A stretch of DNA of 64,000 nt from Megalonaias nervosa (GCA_016617855.1 JAECUM010093729.1:1-64000); one strand, 5' to 3'; shown: positions 36,567 through 48,015, counted from the first letter of the stretch. The notes: generated by a model not told the origin, from the sequence alone. Numbers and translations: made by a program.

Positions 36567-36837
36567 TGATTTGATGATATGGTCAGCTTTAGGTGATGAT
36601 AAGATTTACCAAGTTATATGGCAATACAAAAGGAAATGTGAAGTTTTATAGCAATCCACTGAAAACAGCACAAATATTTTTGTTAAAGAGATTCTGTCAT
36701 ACATTGTTTGAAAACAAAAAGTGCAATAAGTCCAAAAACAAGAGGTCCAAGTGGGCCTAATATCACTCACTTGGCTTACAGAGCTTAAATGTTGACCGTT
36801 TCACTAAGCAAGCTTATGTAGAATATGTGCTATGTAA

Positions 36838-37372
36838 ACTATCTCCCATCTTTGCTAGCCAAGGTTCTGATATGAAAACCCATATACACCTTGGTGTATA
36901 GAGCAGATATTTCTGTGTTGCGGGTCTGTGAATTTCACTGGATGCAGTAGCATCCAATTAAAATTAAACTGTTCATATTTGAACACTGTTCCTACATGAA
37001 CGAGTAAAGGGGAGCACACAACTTGAATGGACCGATAAATAAGCTATTTTCCACTGCTGGTTCATGTTTGTACAAATACCTTTCACTCAAATAAACATGT
37101 AATGGATTCCCCCTGGTACGTAGTCATATTTTTGATGTTAAACTCACAAAGTCTCCTTTTGATGTGAATTGCCTCCACCATTTTCAGCTGATGTACAAAA
37201 CACTGCTGTCACATGCTATTGATTAATTGGCATTACATACTAAGGGAGGCAACTCATGAAATCCAATAGATGTCACTAGGATAAAGAAAGTAAAATACCT
37301 GCTCAGTCTGTCAAGGTGTAGATAGGGTTATCATATCAGAACCATGGCTAGCAATGATGACTATCTCCCAAA
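36838..37372. mobile_element. Inverted-repeat element of about 530 bp (possible MITE)
   Basis: The segment 36838-36895 (with TTGCTAGCCAAGGTTCTGAT and TACACCTTGG) is the reverse complement, with about 85% identity by eye, of 37313-37372 (CAAGGTGTAG, TATCAGAACCATGGCTAGCA). The outer ends are not sharp and no target duplication was found. A non-coding foldback transposon is likely. Confidence 0.55.
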
Positions 37373-40091
37373 CTTTATATCATGTCAACTGGACCTATTT
37401 TACTATATAATGATATGAATTCTTCCAAAAGACAAAGGCAAAAGTTACATATACAGTTTCTTGCTCGAAATCAGTCATCACAGATGTCAATGATAATAAA
37501 CTCCAAAAGTAATTAATATAGCTTCAAGAGTGGTAAAAAGCCCAGCTAATCACATGTAATATCACCTAATTAAGATGCATTAATATCCCTCATTACTGAA
37601 ACACTCCATGATCCTGATGAAAGAATCATTTAGTCCAAGTTTTCTCAAAGTCAGGTTACAAATGCCACTTTCTGATTGGTAAAAAGCTCAGCCAATCAGA
37701 CAAGATCACCTAATGTACAAGCATCAATTCCACTCATTACTGAAATTATCCAAGATCCTAATGGCATAAGCATATATTCCCAGTTTGATCAGGATCAGAT
37801 CAGATCAGAAATATGGCCTCTTGAGTGGTAACAAGGTAAGCCAATCAGGTGCAAAATCATCTCATTCATATGATCTTGCTCATTGTCAGACTCATCTGAG
37901 ATTTTGACGATATAAACCCATATTCCAAGCCTGACTGAAATTGGACCACAAATTAGGGATAACGGGTCAAATTTAAAATTTCATCTCAGACTCATAATGG
38001 TGGTCAAAGCCTCAGAAATCATGATTTAGCAAATAAAATATAATCCTTTTCATGGTTTCTCCTCATAGTAAGTGCAAACAACTTAATTTATTGCAAAAAA
38101 AATTTCTACAAAAACTGAACATATTTTTTGTACCGTGTATATAATGAATACAAATTTAGTAATGGAATGTTTTTGGGGTTCATTTTTCAGGCAGTCACTA
38201 GTGAACATAAGCAGACTGTTCTTGAGACATAATTTACAGATGTATGTGGTATATAAAAGGAAATTTTTCTAACAGAAAACATCACATCTCATTTGTAGAA
38301 GATACAAGTAAAAATTTGTATTGATATTTTTAACTGTACATTAATTTCATATCCATATGTATCAAGAAAGTCTGATATTGTATTGTAGCAACAAGCTGCT
38401 CAAGGGAGAGAACTGACCCATATTTCCAGTTAAAAATGAGCTGGGGGATTTACATTATAATACAGTTCTATTCCCACAAAAAGCAGGTAAGTACTAAAAA
38501 GTTCTCGATGCATACCATATTTAGATATATAAATAAAACCTCTCCCATGTGAAACCCTTTCCAATCCACACATTTTGTTATTTCTGCAGGAAAATTTTCT
38601 CTGATACATATCAAATTCTTACTAATAATGTATAGTTTAAAAGAAAAGCCAAATGGTTTCCTTTAAGCAGCTTATGATGTATACTTTTCCCACTATCCTT
38701 GAAATTATCCAATCAGTGTTAAAAGAATGGGAGCTCTGTAAAGAGGGGTACCCTCTCTGTACACAAATGGTAAGATGGTGGCACTTGTCCCAATGGAAGC
38801 ACCCCCTGGTTATGTTGTTATCGTTACAGAAATACTGAATCAAGAGTGTTAACATGCAATTGTTGATGGATGGATGTATGATAGAGAATGCATGCATGGC
38901 CATACCGTAAGTTCCTTTGACCTTTGACCTTTTGGCTAAAAATTGCAGGAGCAAAGTTATTGTTTAATATGCATATCTTCATGTGATTGCCATAATATTT
39001 ACCAGGTTACATGGTAATCCATGAAAAATACATGACTAGTTTTGCTAGAGCTGATTTGATATCAATTATGTAATGATGAACTGTAACACTTACTCTGATG
39101 ATAGTGTACCATGATATGAACTCAACTACTGATATGTCATAAGTGAATTCAACATAAAACAAAATGATATTCTGAGGTACAATACAAAGTTGACCTTTGC
39201 AATTCTACTCAATAAACATGCATCTTTCAGCAAGGAAATGACAGTGACACATGTCATACTTAATTCCAATGACAGTTTTAGTTTTGTCTTATGTAGAGCA
39301 TATCAACAACTGATCACTGTACAGTACACATACCTAACACTGCATGCTGAGAGCTAAAGATAATAGTCTCTGATGGCTTTAATAGTGGCACCAGGTGTTC
39401 CTGTGTGGCAGAAAATGATAATAAATGTTTTTAAGTTAGTGTACATAAATCAAAGTTTTGCGAACATAAAAGAAAAGGCACAAATAAAAAAAAAACCAGT
39501 TTGCTTTTCTATGTTCTTGGAATTTAAGATATCCTATAATAGATTTATGCTATTATTCAAGATATGCTTGTTTTCCAAACAGGGAAACACTTATATATTT
39601 GTCTAATTATTTATGCAATACTATTATGATGTATACTGTATTGAGGGCAATTGTTATGATATACAAAATTGCAAGCGATAACCCAGCTCTAACAACTTCA
39701 ATAATGAGATCGTGCCACAAACTACATCAAGCTTCAAGACAAATAGGAAAATTTTTCTACCACAAATTGCAGGCGTAAAGTGATTTGGTGACTGGTGATG
39801 ACCATGTTATTTACCAATTTTCAGGGCCATCCATCAAAATCTCTAGGACTAGCTGCACTTACAGTGTCTTATGATGGAATGACAGATAAATGGATACAGG
39901 AATTACTATATATCCACTTCCTCTGTTAAGGTGGGGCTATAGAAAAATCTAAATGATCTGCATGTATGTATTGTTCCTTCTAAATAACCTTCACAAGTGA
40001 ACATACTGTCCCATGAGTGATTTTGACAGCAATGTGCATGCACAGTACAAAAGGAGGCAACTCTAAATCATGCTGATTTATTGAACTATGC
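37373..40091. other. No gene seen
   Basis: AT-rich sequence with old repeat fragments (about 39000-39035 and 39810-39860) and a nuclear-receptor-like DR1 site at 38918-38930. No exon supported. Confidence 0.4.
38918..38930 (-). promoter_or_regulatory. DR1 nuclear-receptor-type half-site pair
   Basis: On the minus strand two AGGTCA half-sites in direct orientation are separated by one base (AGGTCAAAGGTCA), the consensus for RXR/HNF4/PPAR-type receptors. No promoter is visible nearby, so the site may be incidental or part of an old repeat. Confidence 0.3.
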
Positions 40092-40225
40092 TTGGTTGTT
40101 TTTATTGTAGGCATAATGCCATTTTTAAGCACATGATAGGCTATACATAGTGGCCAGTCCAACTGGTGGAGAAAGAACCCTGGAACAGCCCAGGAAGAAC
40201 CAATGACCATGGGAAGCTACTGGCA
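40092..40225 (-). mobile_element. Truncated, older copy of the 36.3-kb SINE
   Basis: Plus-strand phrases GCATAATGCCATTTTTAAGC, ACATGATAGGCTATACATAG and GGAAGCTACTGGCAAGCTA match the 3' body of the SINE at 36314-36566 with many substitutions. The tRNA head is missing. Confidence 0.8.
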
Positions 40226-40339
40226 AGCTAGGTTTTGAAACAAACTCAAGATTATGAGTGAACAATCACTCCGTGGGAAGGTAGTGTTTTCCATCAGCAT
40301 GGCACTGATAGATGTGACAGTCAATCAATCAGTGGTACA

Positions 40340-40343
<4 letters not shown>

Positions 40344-40411
<68 letters not shown>
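40344..40411. repeat. (TA)n microsatellite
   Basis: About 33 uninterrupted TA units. Confidence 0.98.
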
Positions 40412-40412
<1 letters not shown>

Positions 40413-40534
40413 TGTACAGAAACAAAATCCTCTTTAAAATTCCTTTAATGAGTTTTCATTGAAAATTGTTTTATCTGAAAAATTTGTTTGAAATAAACGT
40501 TTTCCTGCCTGTTATTAGAAATATTTATTTTATA

Positions 40535-40755
40535 ATCTATACTTGCTTATAAGTTAGGTCCAACTGCAAAACAACACAGACCACAATCTGCAGTCACATA
40601 ATGTGCCAGGAGACCAGGGTCAATGTTGTCTGTTTTACTAAATACTCTTAACAAACTGCATGGACCAAAACCTGATGGAGCACCATGGTAAAGCAGATCT
40701 GGGTCTATACAGTTTGCAACTGGATCCAACTTACAAGTGAAAATACATGGTACTT
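40535..40755. mobile_element. MITE with imperfect terminal inverted repeats
   Basis: The left end reads CTTATAAGTTAGGTCCAACT and then GCAAA; the right end read in reverse is CTTGTAAGTTGGATCCAGTT and then GCAAA. The element is about 220 bp with no coding capacity. Related sequence occurs at 41063-41573 (split by a SINE) and at about 61303-61440, so this is a multicopy family. Confidence 0.7.
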
Positions 40756-41062
40756 TATCAAGAAGATACATTTTCGTGTATTCTGTTCGACACTGATAAT
40801 CTGGTGCAACCTTGATAAAAGGTTAAAATCAAAACCTATGGACAAAAAATATATTTATTTTAATCATCTCCATTACAGATACTTTCAAAAGTGACAAAAA
40901 ATCAGCAAAGTTTCAAAATATGTTTTATGTAGTCTGGATACTATTCCAAAATGAATAAATTCTATTCTTTATATTAGTTCTGCTTGAAAAATGTTAATAA
41001 TATAAATAAAATAAAGTTCAAACTTTTGTGTACTGAATCCTGTAAAGATTCTATGACAGGGT

Positions 41063-41146
41063 TTAACCATATTTACCAACTTATAAGTCCAGTCCAACTG
41101 CAAATTGCAGAGACTCTGATCTGTCATTGCATAATGCAATAAAAGA

Positions 41147-41213
<67 letters not shown>

Positions 41214-41573
41214 TTCAGATTTTTAACATAGCTTTAACAATTTTTTAGTCATATTGCTACGATGTCTACAGTGTGACAGTTTATAGTGATGTCTAGCACT
41301 GGGGCATCATGCCGCAGACATGTGGCATAATGTCCCACCCAGTCACATTATCCTGACACCAGGCCAACCAGTCCTAACACTAACCTCTTAATGCTGAGTG
41401 CCAAGCAAGGCAGCTGTTAGTACCATTTTTAAAGTCTTTGGTATGACCCAGCCGGGGTTCGAACCCGTGACCTCCTGCATCCGAGGCGGACGCTCTAACC
41501 ACTAGGCCACCGGAGCGGTCTAATGAAAGATCTAAGTCTTGTTTGGAGTAATCAGTTGAACAAACAACATGAT
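41063..41573. mobile_element. Second copy of the MITE, split by a SINE
   Basis: The left half (41063-41149, CAACTTATAAGTCCAGTCCA, then ACTGCAAATTGCAG) and the right half (about 41526-41573, AAGATCTAAGTCTTGTTTGG, then AGTAATCAG) are contiguous in the related copy near 61310-61440 (reverse complement). The SINE 41150-41520 lies between them. The 21-bp satellite starts at its right end. Confidence 0.6.
41150..41520 (-). mobile_element. tRNA-derived SINE with a (CA)n tail grown into a microsatellite
   Basis: The head, read on the minus strand from 41520, is GACCGCTCCGGTGGCCTAGT followed by GGTTAGAGCG, with a B box GGGTTCGAACCC-like sequence near 41455-41470. The body matches the SINE at 48016-48338 throughout. 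The 3' tail is the (TG)n run on the plus strand at 41150-41212, about 32 units. AAAGATCT occurs on both sides (41142-41149 and 41526-41533) as a target duplication, so the microsatellite lies inside the insertion. Confidence 0.85.
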
Positions 41574-42545
41574 ATTATCAGTGTTTTGCACGATATTATC
41601 AGTGTTTTGCATGATAATATCAGTGTTTTGCATCATATTAACGGTGTTTTGCACGATATTATCAGTGTTTTGCATGATATTATCAGTGTTTTGCATCATA
41701 TTAACGGTGTTTTGCATAATATTATCGGTGTTTTGCATGATGTTATCAGTGTTTTGAATGATATTGGTGTTTTGCACGATATTATTAGTGTTTTGCATGA
41801 TATTATCATGTTGCATGATATTGCCTTCATATTGCCATTGTGTTGCATGATACTGCCATGATATTGCCATTGTGTTGTATGATATTACCATTGTGTTGCA
41901 TGATATTGCCATGGTATTACCAGTGTTGGATGATATTGCCATAATGTTACCACTGTGTTGCATGATATTGCCATATTTTTTTACCACTGTGTTGCATGAT
42001 ATTATCACTGCATTGCATGATGCTGCAATGGTATTACTGCTGTGTTGCATGATATTATCATTGTGCTGCATGATACTGATATTTTATTACCACTGTGTTG
42101 CATGATATTATCATTGTGCTGCATGATACTGACATGTTATTCCCACTGTGTTGCATGATACTGCCATATTACCACATTACATGATAATGCCATATTAAGA
42201 CTGTTGCATGATATTACCATTGTGTTGCATGATATTGCCATTGTTGCATGATATTGCCACATTTTTTACCATTGTGTTGTACAATATTGTCATTGTGTTG
42301 CATATTACCACTGTGTTGCAAAATATTGCCATGATATTACCATTGTATTGCATGACAATGCCGTGATTGTGTTGCATGGTATTGCCATTGTGTTGCATGA
42401 TACTGTCATATTACCATTGTGTTGCATTATAATGCTATGATATTTCCATTGTGTTGCATGTTACTGCCATTCTATTACTACTGAGTTGCATAATATTACT
42501 ATTGCATTGTATGATATTGCCATGATATTACAACTGTATTTATAG
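41569..42545. repeat. 21-bp satellite, about 45 units, degrading to one side
   Basis: The basic unit GATATTATCAGTGTTTTGCAT (21 bp, shown here in 21-base register as GATATTATCAGTGTTTTGCA plus T) is nearly perfect at 41569-41800 and changes into GATATTGCCATTGTGTTGCA-type units with indels toward 42545. Because 21 is divisible by three, the minus strand stays open for 179 codons (42071-41532) as a heptapeptide series around NTDNIMQ. I regard that as a by-product and not a gene. One isolated copy lies at 45834-45900. Confidence 0.9.
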
Positions 42546-42893
42546 ATTACTGCATTTATATGGGAAAATAAGAACAAATTTTTCGGAGTAATACCGCACA
42601 ACCTTGGGAGTGCAGTATTTCTCCCCAAAAATGAGTTCATATTTTTCCATACAAATGCAGTAACCTTTTTATTATATGCTCATTTTGTGTTTCTATCTAA
42701 GGCTTAATTATAAAAATGTACACAACAAGAAACAAAGTATTTGATTTTATGCTGTATTCGAAAATAAATACACAACTATAGATTCATTAATACACAATAA
42801 AAATATTAATGTGCACCATAGCACCACCCAGCAACCTTTGAACTTCATTGTGCACTCGACATTAGTTTAAGAAAGAACTATCATTTTGATATA
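42546..42893. other. No gene seen
   Basis: AT-rich sequence between the satellite and a DNA transposon. Confidence 0.5.
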
Positions 42894-44533
42894 TAGTAAA
42901 AACTGTTATGAGCGACCTCTGCTATGAGCAACCACCTGTCATTTCCTACCACAATCGTAATGCACGGATTGATTTTATTATATAAATGCTCTGTTATGAG
43001 CGACCGCCTGCTGAACGCGGCCAGCAACTGCAATGTCTTGGCAAAATATGCATTTTGACACTGCTATGAATGACTGCATCGCAAAAAGGAGGATAAACTC
43101 AACCGACCTTTATTTAATCCTTGTAAGAACGACCGCTCATACCATTCTAAATATAAAAACAAAAATACGCTGGCTATTGATGTTTGAATATTTTAGCTAT
43201 GCTTATAGTGTTTTATAGTTTCTGTTGTAAACCAGACTAAAGTATATGTAGATTATTTCCTAGTCTGATTCCCTGCTTCATATGCTCCCTGCATTGTTCT
43301 CCGCTATTTGTATAGGGGTGAGCAATGCAGTGAGCATACAAAGTAGGGAACCAGACTAATTATTCCCGCACTTAGCCTGCTTCCCAGCGTTATGGCCCGG
43401 CATCCATATGAACGACCGTATCATGAGAACAGACAGACACCAATGACCATATGTAATCAATTGTTACAATGACCACTTGATTAGTAACGACTGTTCCGAT
43501 TAAAAAAACAAACATAAAAAGAATATTTAAAAAAAAATGATTGTCACTACCGGTGATAAATGCTATAGTCTGTACACCAGGCTAATGTGCATGTCACGAA
43601 TTGCCGTTGTAGTGCCAAAGTTGACGTAGTGGTTGCATATATTGTTTGTCTTTGAGTTAATCCGTATTGCCAGAGGTGAATAAGGTCATTGTTTATTAAA
43701 CCAGTAAAAGAGAATCATTTGTGGGATTCAATTGATAGTGTTCAAGACTTGTGATGTTTGTTGGTTTTTCCCCCCATGTTAAGTGATTACATCCCAATCA
43801 CAAAGCTGTCGTCTATTCAAGTTGGTGCGACCGGGTTACACACTTTGCTTATAGCGTTAATCCCTGTATATCATCTTTGAATGAAGCCACTGACTTTTGT
43901 CTCTGAGTAAATGGTTCTGTTTCTGGATGAGATAATTGTTTCTTTTTATTTCATTAATTGTTAGATATACAATGCAAATGTATAGATTTGTGATATTTTC
44001 CCACAGCCCATTCAAAACTGTCTTTATGTTCAATATTACAACTAATAATTTTATCACCTAGAACCTTAATAACAATAGACAAACCTCCAGCTAAAAAGAG
44101 ACAAATTTTATGGCTGGAGAAAAGAATGATTGTAACTGAAAGAAGTGAAAAAGAGCAGACCACTCGTAAAAAAGCAGTTTAAACGTCGTAAAACAAATTT
44201 AGGTTGTTATAAAGGAAAAGGAGTAATTCAGAAATGATTTCATATGCTAAAATATGTGATCTTCAAATGTAAATGTGATTTCATGTTTAATGATAGAAGT
44301 ATATCTTTATTGCTATATAATTTTGTTTTTAGATGAATGCATACAATATTTTAGCAAGAACTATTAATAAAGCATAGAATATATGTACAGTGATTGTAGT
44401 TATTTTTTTTGTTCTGAAACTGGACCTTGGAAACTGGCATTTTTGTACAAACCTGCTATGAGAGACCACCTGTTGTCTTGAGAGACCACTTTTTGTTGGC
44501 AGAAGGGGCAGTCTCTCATAACCGGTTTTACTG
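42894..44533. mobile_element. TA-flanked DNA transposon (pogo/Tigger-like ends), non-coding
   Basis: The left end reads TAGTAAAAACTGTTATGAGC (42894 onward) and the right end in reverse CAGTAAAACCGGTTATGAGA (from 44533), an imperfect terminal inverted repeat. Both sides are bordered by TA (42892-42893 and 44534-44535), the target of Tc1/mariner/pogo elements. Variants of TATGAGCGACC recur in the left 600 bp (for example near 42910, 42930, 42992, 43064, 43408) and again at the right end, probably binding sites or remnants of internal duplication. No transposase reading frame was recognised over 1640 bp. Confidence 0.75.
43261..43358. mobile_element. 98-bp foldback unit inside the TA-flanked transposon
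   Basis: TAGTCTGATTCCCTGCTTCA to 43296 is nearly the reverse complement of 43323-43358, which ends CAGACTA. It can fold into one long hairpin with a loop of about 26 nt. A related, shorter foldback lies at 59936-60006 inside the other TA-flanked element. Confidence 0.7.
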
Positions 44534-44535
44534 TA

Positions 44536-45833
44536 CTTAAAATTGAAATTTAGAGTCATATTGTTAATGAATGTGCATTGTAACGACTATTCCAGTTGGT
44601 CTGGAATGGATGGATTTTTTTTGAGGCTGATTCTATTCAATTCTGCTTTTCTGCTTGTGATGGACTGGATTTATCAGTTGTGTCAATTCCGCATGAAATA
44701 CATGTGATTTAAACAGGGAAGGACCCACCTTGAATCAGTTGCATGTCTGTCTCTGTTTTTTCATTGATTATTTGGAATCATAATGTGGGAAAAATGTTAA
44801 CTCTTTCAATTGAAATTATCACAAAAATGCTATGGAATATCACGTTCATTTCATTGTGAGTGCAGTAAGGAGAATGTGATAGCAGTTGGAAATGTATTCA
44901 AAATTACAGTACAATTTCACAGTGTATAATCAAGTTTCAGAACCCATGACATAGCTCATGTAATTCGGATATGCAGAACTAAGAAAGTACATTTTGAGTA
45001 AATTCGAGAAGCAAAAATTTAAGTATACCAGCTAAAGAAGACATGTTCATGCTTTGTTGCTTGCATGCTCTTTGTAGGGTCCCTAGCTTTGTAATGACCT
45101 CTACTATAGTATTGCTTCTATCACTAGCCTAAATCCGAAACATTGTATCAACAAAGTTAACATGGAAAATTGCAAAGCTGCTGGTATGTGACAGTCCATT
45201 CAGCCAGTGGAAATAAGAGTTCTTTGTCATCTTGGCTTATTGACTCTGAGACCCTAACTTTTCTACCAAACCCTTCAACTACATTTTATTCTCAAATTTA
45301 GTACATTGGCTTACAAAATGGTACATCTCTAATAGATTTTTGATAGCCCTTGCCCTCAGTATGTTTTTCTATCCTATTTCTAAATATCCCAGAGAGCACT
45401 GGTCATAGTCTGAACCATTCCATTTACGAAAAGTTATGAACATTTCACTAAATAGCTGTTTAAATGATCAGAATGGTATTTTCAATACTGTGTCTCTCAT
45501 GTTAGTTGTGGACATTTAGAATATTATGTTCATTCATTCACCTGCTTGAAAGTTTCATTTGTGACTCAGTAAACTCATTCATATCATTCACTTTATCATC
45601 TCAACTTTCAAATAGTCGAAACAGCTTCTTTAGTTCATCCACAAATAAATCTAATAAACTAACACCTAAAGCATCTACTATATGAGTGTACATGGTTTGT
45701 TTACAAAGTAGCTCCTAATAAACTATACTATTTTTAGATGCACATGTCATGCAATAAGAAGCTGTGCAATATGGAAAAATTCTGCACAATTCTGATAATG
45801 TAAAGTTAAATGGAGAAAATAATGAGCATATAA
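44536..45833. other. No gene seen
   Basis: AT-rich sequence downstream of the JmjC-type gene. No clear polyadenylation signal for that gene was identified. Confidence 0.4.
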
Positions 45834-45900
45834 TAATGCATGATATTACCATTGTGTCGCATAGTATTACTACTGTGTTGCATGTTAAGCCACAGTTTTG
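45834..45900. repeat. Isolated copy of the 21-bp satellite
   Basis: GCATGATATTACCATTGTGT and then CGCATAGTATTACTACTGTG repeat the pattern of the array at 41569-42545, about 3.3 kb away. Confidence 0.7.
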
Positions 45901-46142
45901 CACTACCATAACAAATGAAGCATTGGGCAGTCTAGGGAGGTACGAAAATGGAAAATTCAAGAAAACTTGAAAACACAAAAGAATTCATTCAGTCCCAGTT
46001 TCCTCTGACCTTTCCATGCTGTGAAAGATATTGAAATAATTAAGTTCAGGTGGGCAGCATACCTATGAAATTATCTATCATTTGAAGGAAGGTTAGAGGT
46101 AAACAGAATATCCCGCAATGGTATCACAAAGTGTGGAATGGA

Positions 46143-46253
46143 CTAAAGCTCTGACTTGTCTTCAGATGAATCTATCTGCTGCCTGATCTTTTCATTCAGC
46201 TCATCTCCTTTTCTTATAATCTTCTTTGGTAACAGGGACAAAAACAGCTTCAC
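46143..46253 (-). CDS. JmjC/cupin-type gene, terminal exon (36 codons plus stop)
   Basis: On the minus strand an acceptor TTTCACAG precedes GTGAAGCTG at 46253. The exon encodes VKLFLSLLPKKIIRKGDELN and ends SSEDKSEL with TAG at 46145-46143. It starts in phase 0, which matches the donor of the exon at 55143-54994. The sequence is a Lys/Glu-rich helical tail beyond the JmjC barrel. The intron before it is 8.7 kb and carries a DIRS retroelement, a CAGGG-ended transposon and minisatellites. I infer the join from phase, strand and splice consensus; no transcript is available. Confidence 0.65.
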   Translation of the reverse strand: MKLFLSLLPKKIIRKGDELNEKIRQQIDSSEDKSEL

Positions 46254-46699
46254 CTGTGAAATGACAATACACAAATGATTTACAGTTTATATGTTAACTT
46301 GTACAGTATTTACAACAAAGGAAAATCTATAGATTAATTCAAAGGAGACAGTATCAAACTTACTTAACAAATGGTATCTGATAAAATACTTCATCTTTCA
46401 CTTAAAATTTACCTCCATTTAACTTAAATGGCTAGAATTCTTCCATCCCCAAGGTGGCTAGTAATGTGGGCTTGCAATGTATTTGAGGCAATATTGCTTC
46501 CTAATGTACAAGCATTTGCAAAAATTCCAATTACAGAACCTTCCCCAGGTATAACATAATATAATAAAAAATTAACAGTGACCTCTATTACAAGAAAAGA
46601 AAGCTTACTAATTTTCATGCTGCTCAGCTTTCTTTTGGTTAAAATAAAAGAAAACTGACACTCTGCACACTTTTAGACAAAGCAAATTTCAGTAATTAT
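46254..46699 (-). other. Intron sequence before the terminal exon
   Basis: About 450 bp of AT-rich intron between the acceptor and the 3' end of the DIRS element; no other feature seen. Confidence 0.5.
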
Positions 46700-46972
46700 G
46701 TTTCTCCTAGAATACATTCCCTGATCACATTAGGAATATAAACCCTACTACCACCAGAATCCGGCCCTCCCAACAGGGAAAATTTGTCTTTGGTCTATAT
46801 TATTTAGACAATGGGCAATAAGACTTGTGAATTACCTCCCCTTGCTGCCTACAGGTGGTGCTAGTTTTAAGCTGAGCAGAACATCATGTAATGCGATGCT
46901 TGCATGGCAGGGAGGATGGGAAGGTATTAAAGTAATGTGATCAGTTAAGCATTCTGGGAGAAACATAGTTTA
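46700..46972. repeat. DIRS 3' inverted terminal repeat and internal complementary region
   Basis: 46700-46873 is the terminal repeat in inverted orientation to 52266-52441. 46932-46972 (AATGTGATCAGTTAAGCATT, then CTGGGAGAAACATAG) pairs with 46698-46735. In DIRS elements this region bridges the two ends of a circular intermediate. Confidence 0.75.
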
Positions 46973-46979
46973 CTAAAAA

Positions 46980-47930
46980 AATTGGCTTTCTCCTTCGGTT
47001 ACAAACACCGATTACGTTAACATTGGGAGAATAGACAGTAGGCAGAAGGAATCTTGAGCATCCCACCTGTACCTCATTCAACCATTGAGGGAAGAAGATT
47101 AGATTCCCCATATGAAGGTTAATCCAGTATCCTAACTGAGGCAATGTGATTAAGTTTGAAAAGAAATAATGTGATCTTCTTTACACATAAATTTCCAGGT
47201 GAACCCAGTGTGCCCCATCCAGAGTTTGTGCTGATGTCAATAGGATCTGGTAGATGTTTGTGCAACAGATGGGGTCTACCAGATCCAGAGCTTGTCACAG
47301 CGGAGCCAAGTCTTGTAAATAAAACTCATAAAGGTTAAATGTACATGCCAAATGTTGGCCTCAATCATATCTTTGATACAGATGTGACCATCAAAGCAAG
47401 GCTCACAGAGATTGCACTTATCTCATGAGCAGAGATCTTCATGAGGTAACTCTGTTCTAATGATATATCAAAGCATGGTGTGTGTATTGACCACTTCAAC
47501 CATGGTGAGAGGGAATGTGGGATTATGTCCTCTTGTCATGGTTTAACTTGGGGATTCGAAAGAGGCGTCTTTGAGTTCCACAAACTGGCTCAGACCACTT
47601 CAGATAAAACCTGAGTACAAGTACTGTGTCCTTTTTGAAAGCCACTTGGGTTGGGTCAATACAGGAGAGAGGTCATATGATGATATTTTGAATGCCCACT
47701 GATCTCAACCAATTCCTGGTGACAAAACTGGGTTGCATCATAAGGACTGCTGAGCCATCTGATCAAAACTGAATGTGGGCTGGGTCAACAGAGTGGGTAT
47801 GTAATTCACTGACTATGTATGCCAAAGCAAACACTATCAGGAAACAGGTTTTGTATGAAAGGAGCTTCAGAGAGGTCCTGCTTAAGGCTCAAATTTGTTT
47901 GAATTCAGCTATGTCAAAACTCAGAAAGAC
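46980..47930 (-). pseudogene. DIRS tyrosine recombinase, broken
   Basis: Reading down the minus strand, blocks typical of the C-terminal catalytic half of DIRS recombinases appear: IIPHSLSPWLKWSIHTPCFD (about 47525-47466), then MKISAHEISAISVSLAL (about 47443-47393), where the H-x-x-R box is HEIS so the Arg has become Ser, followed by a degraded block (LRPTFGMYI, about 47362-47340) at the place of the second His and nucleophile Tyr, which I could not place with certainty. The enzyme would recombine the circular cDNA into the genome without target duplication. Several stops and the lost box-II Arg make it inactive. Confidence 0.65.
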
Positions 47931-48015
47931 ACCACTTAGGAGAACAATGTGATTTAGGCCTATGCAAGCCAAAGTTGGACAACAGGTCTGAGAGGCCTTT
48001 GCTATGACTAAGATC

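Noticed and set aside
41532..42071. 179-codon minus-strand ORF of heptapeptide repeats as a real gene
   Set aside because: Explained entirely by a 21-bp satellite with a period divisible by three; the plus strand of the same array is also partly open.
46941..47144. Minus-strand ORF as a separate gene
   Set aside because: Lies inside the DIRS 3' region, after the recombinase and next to the internal complementary region.
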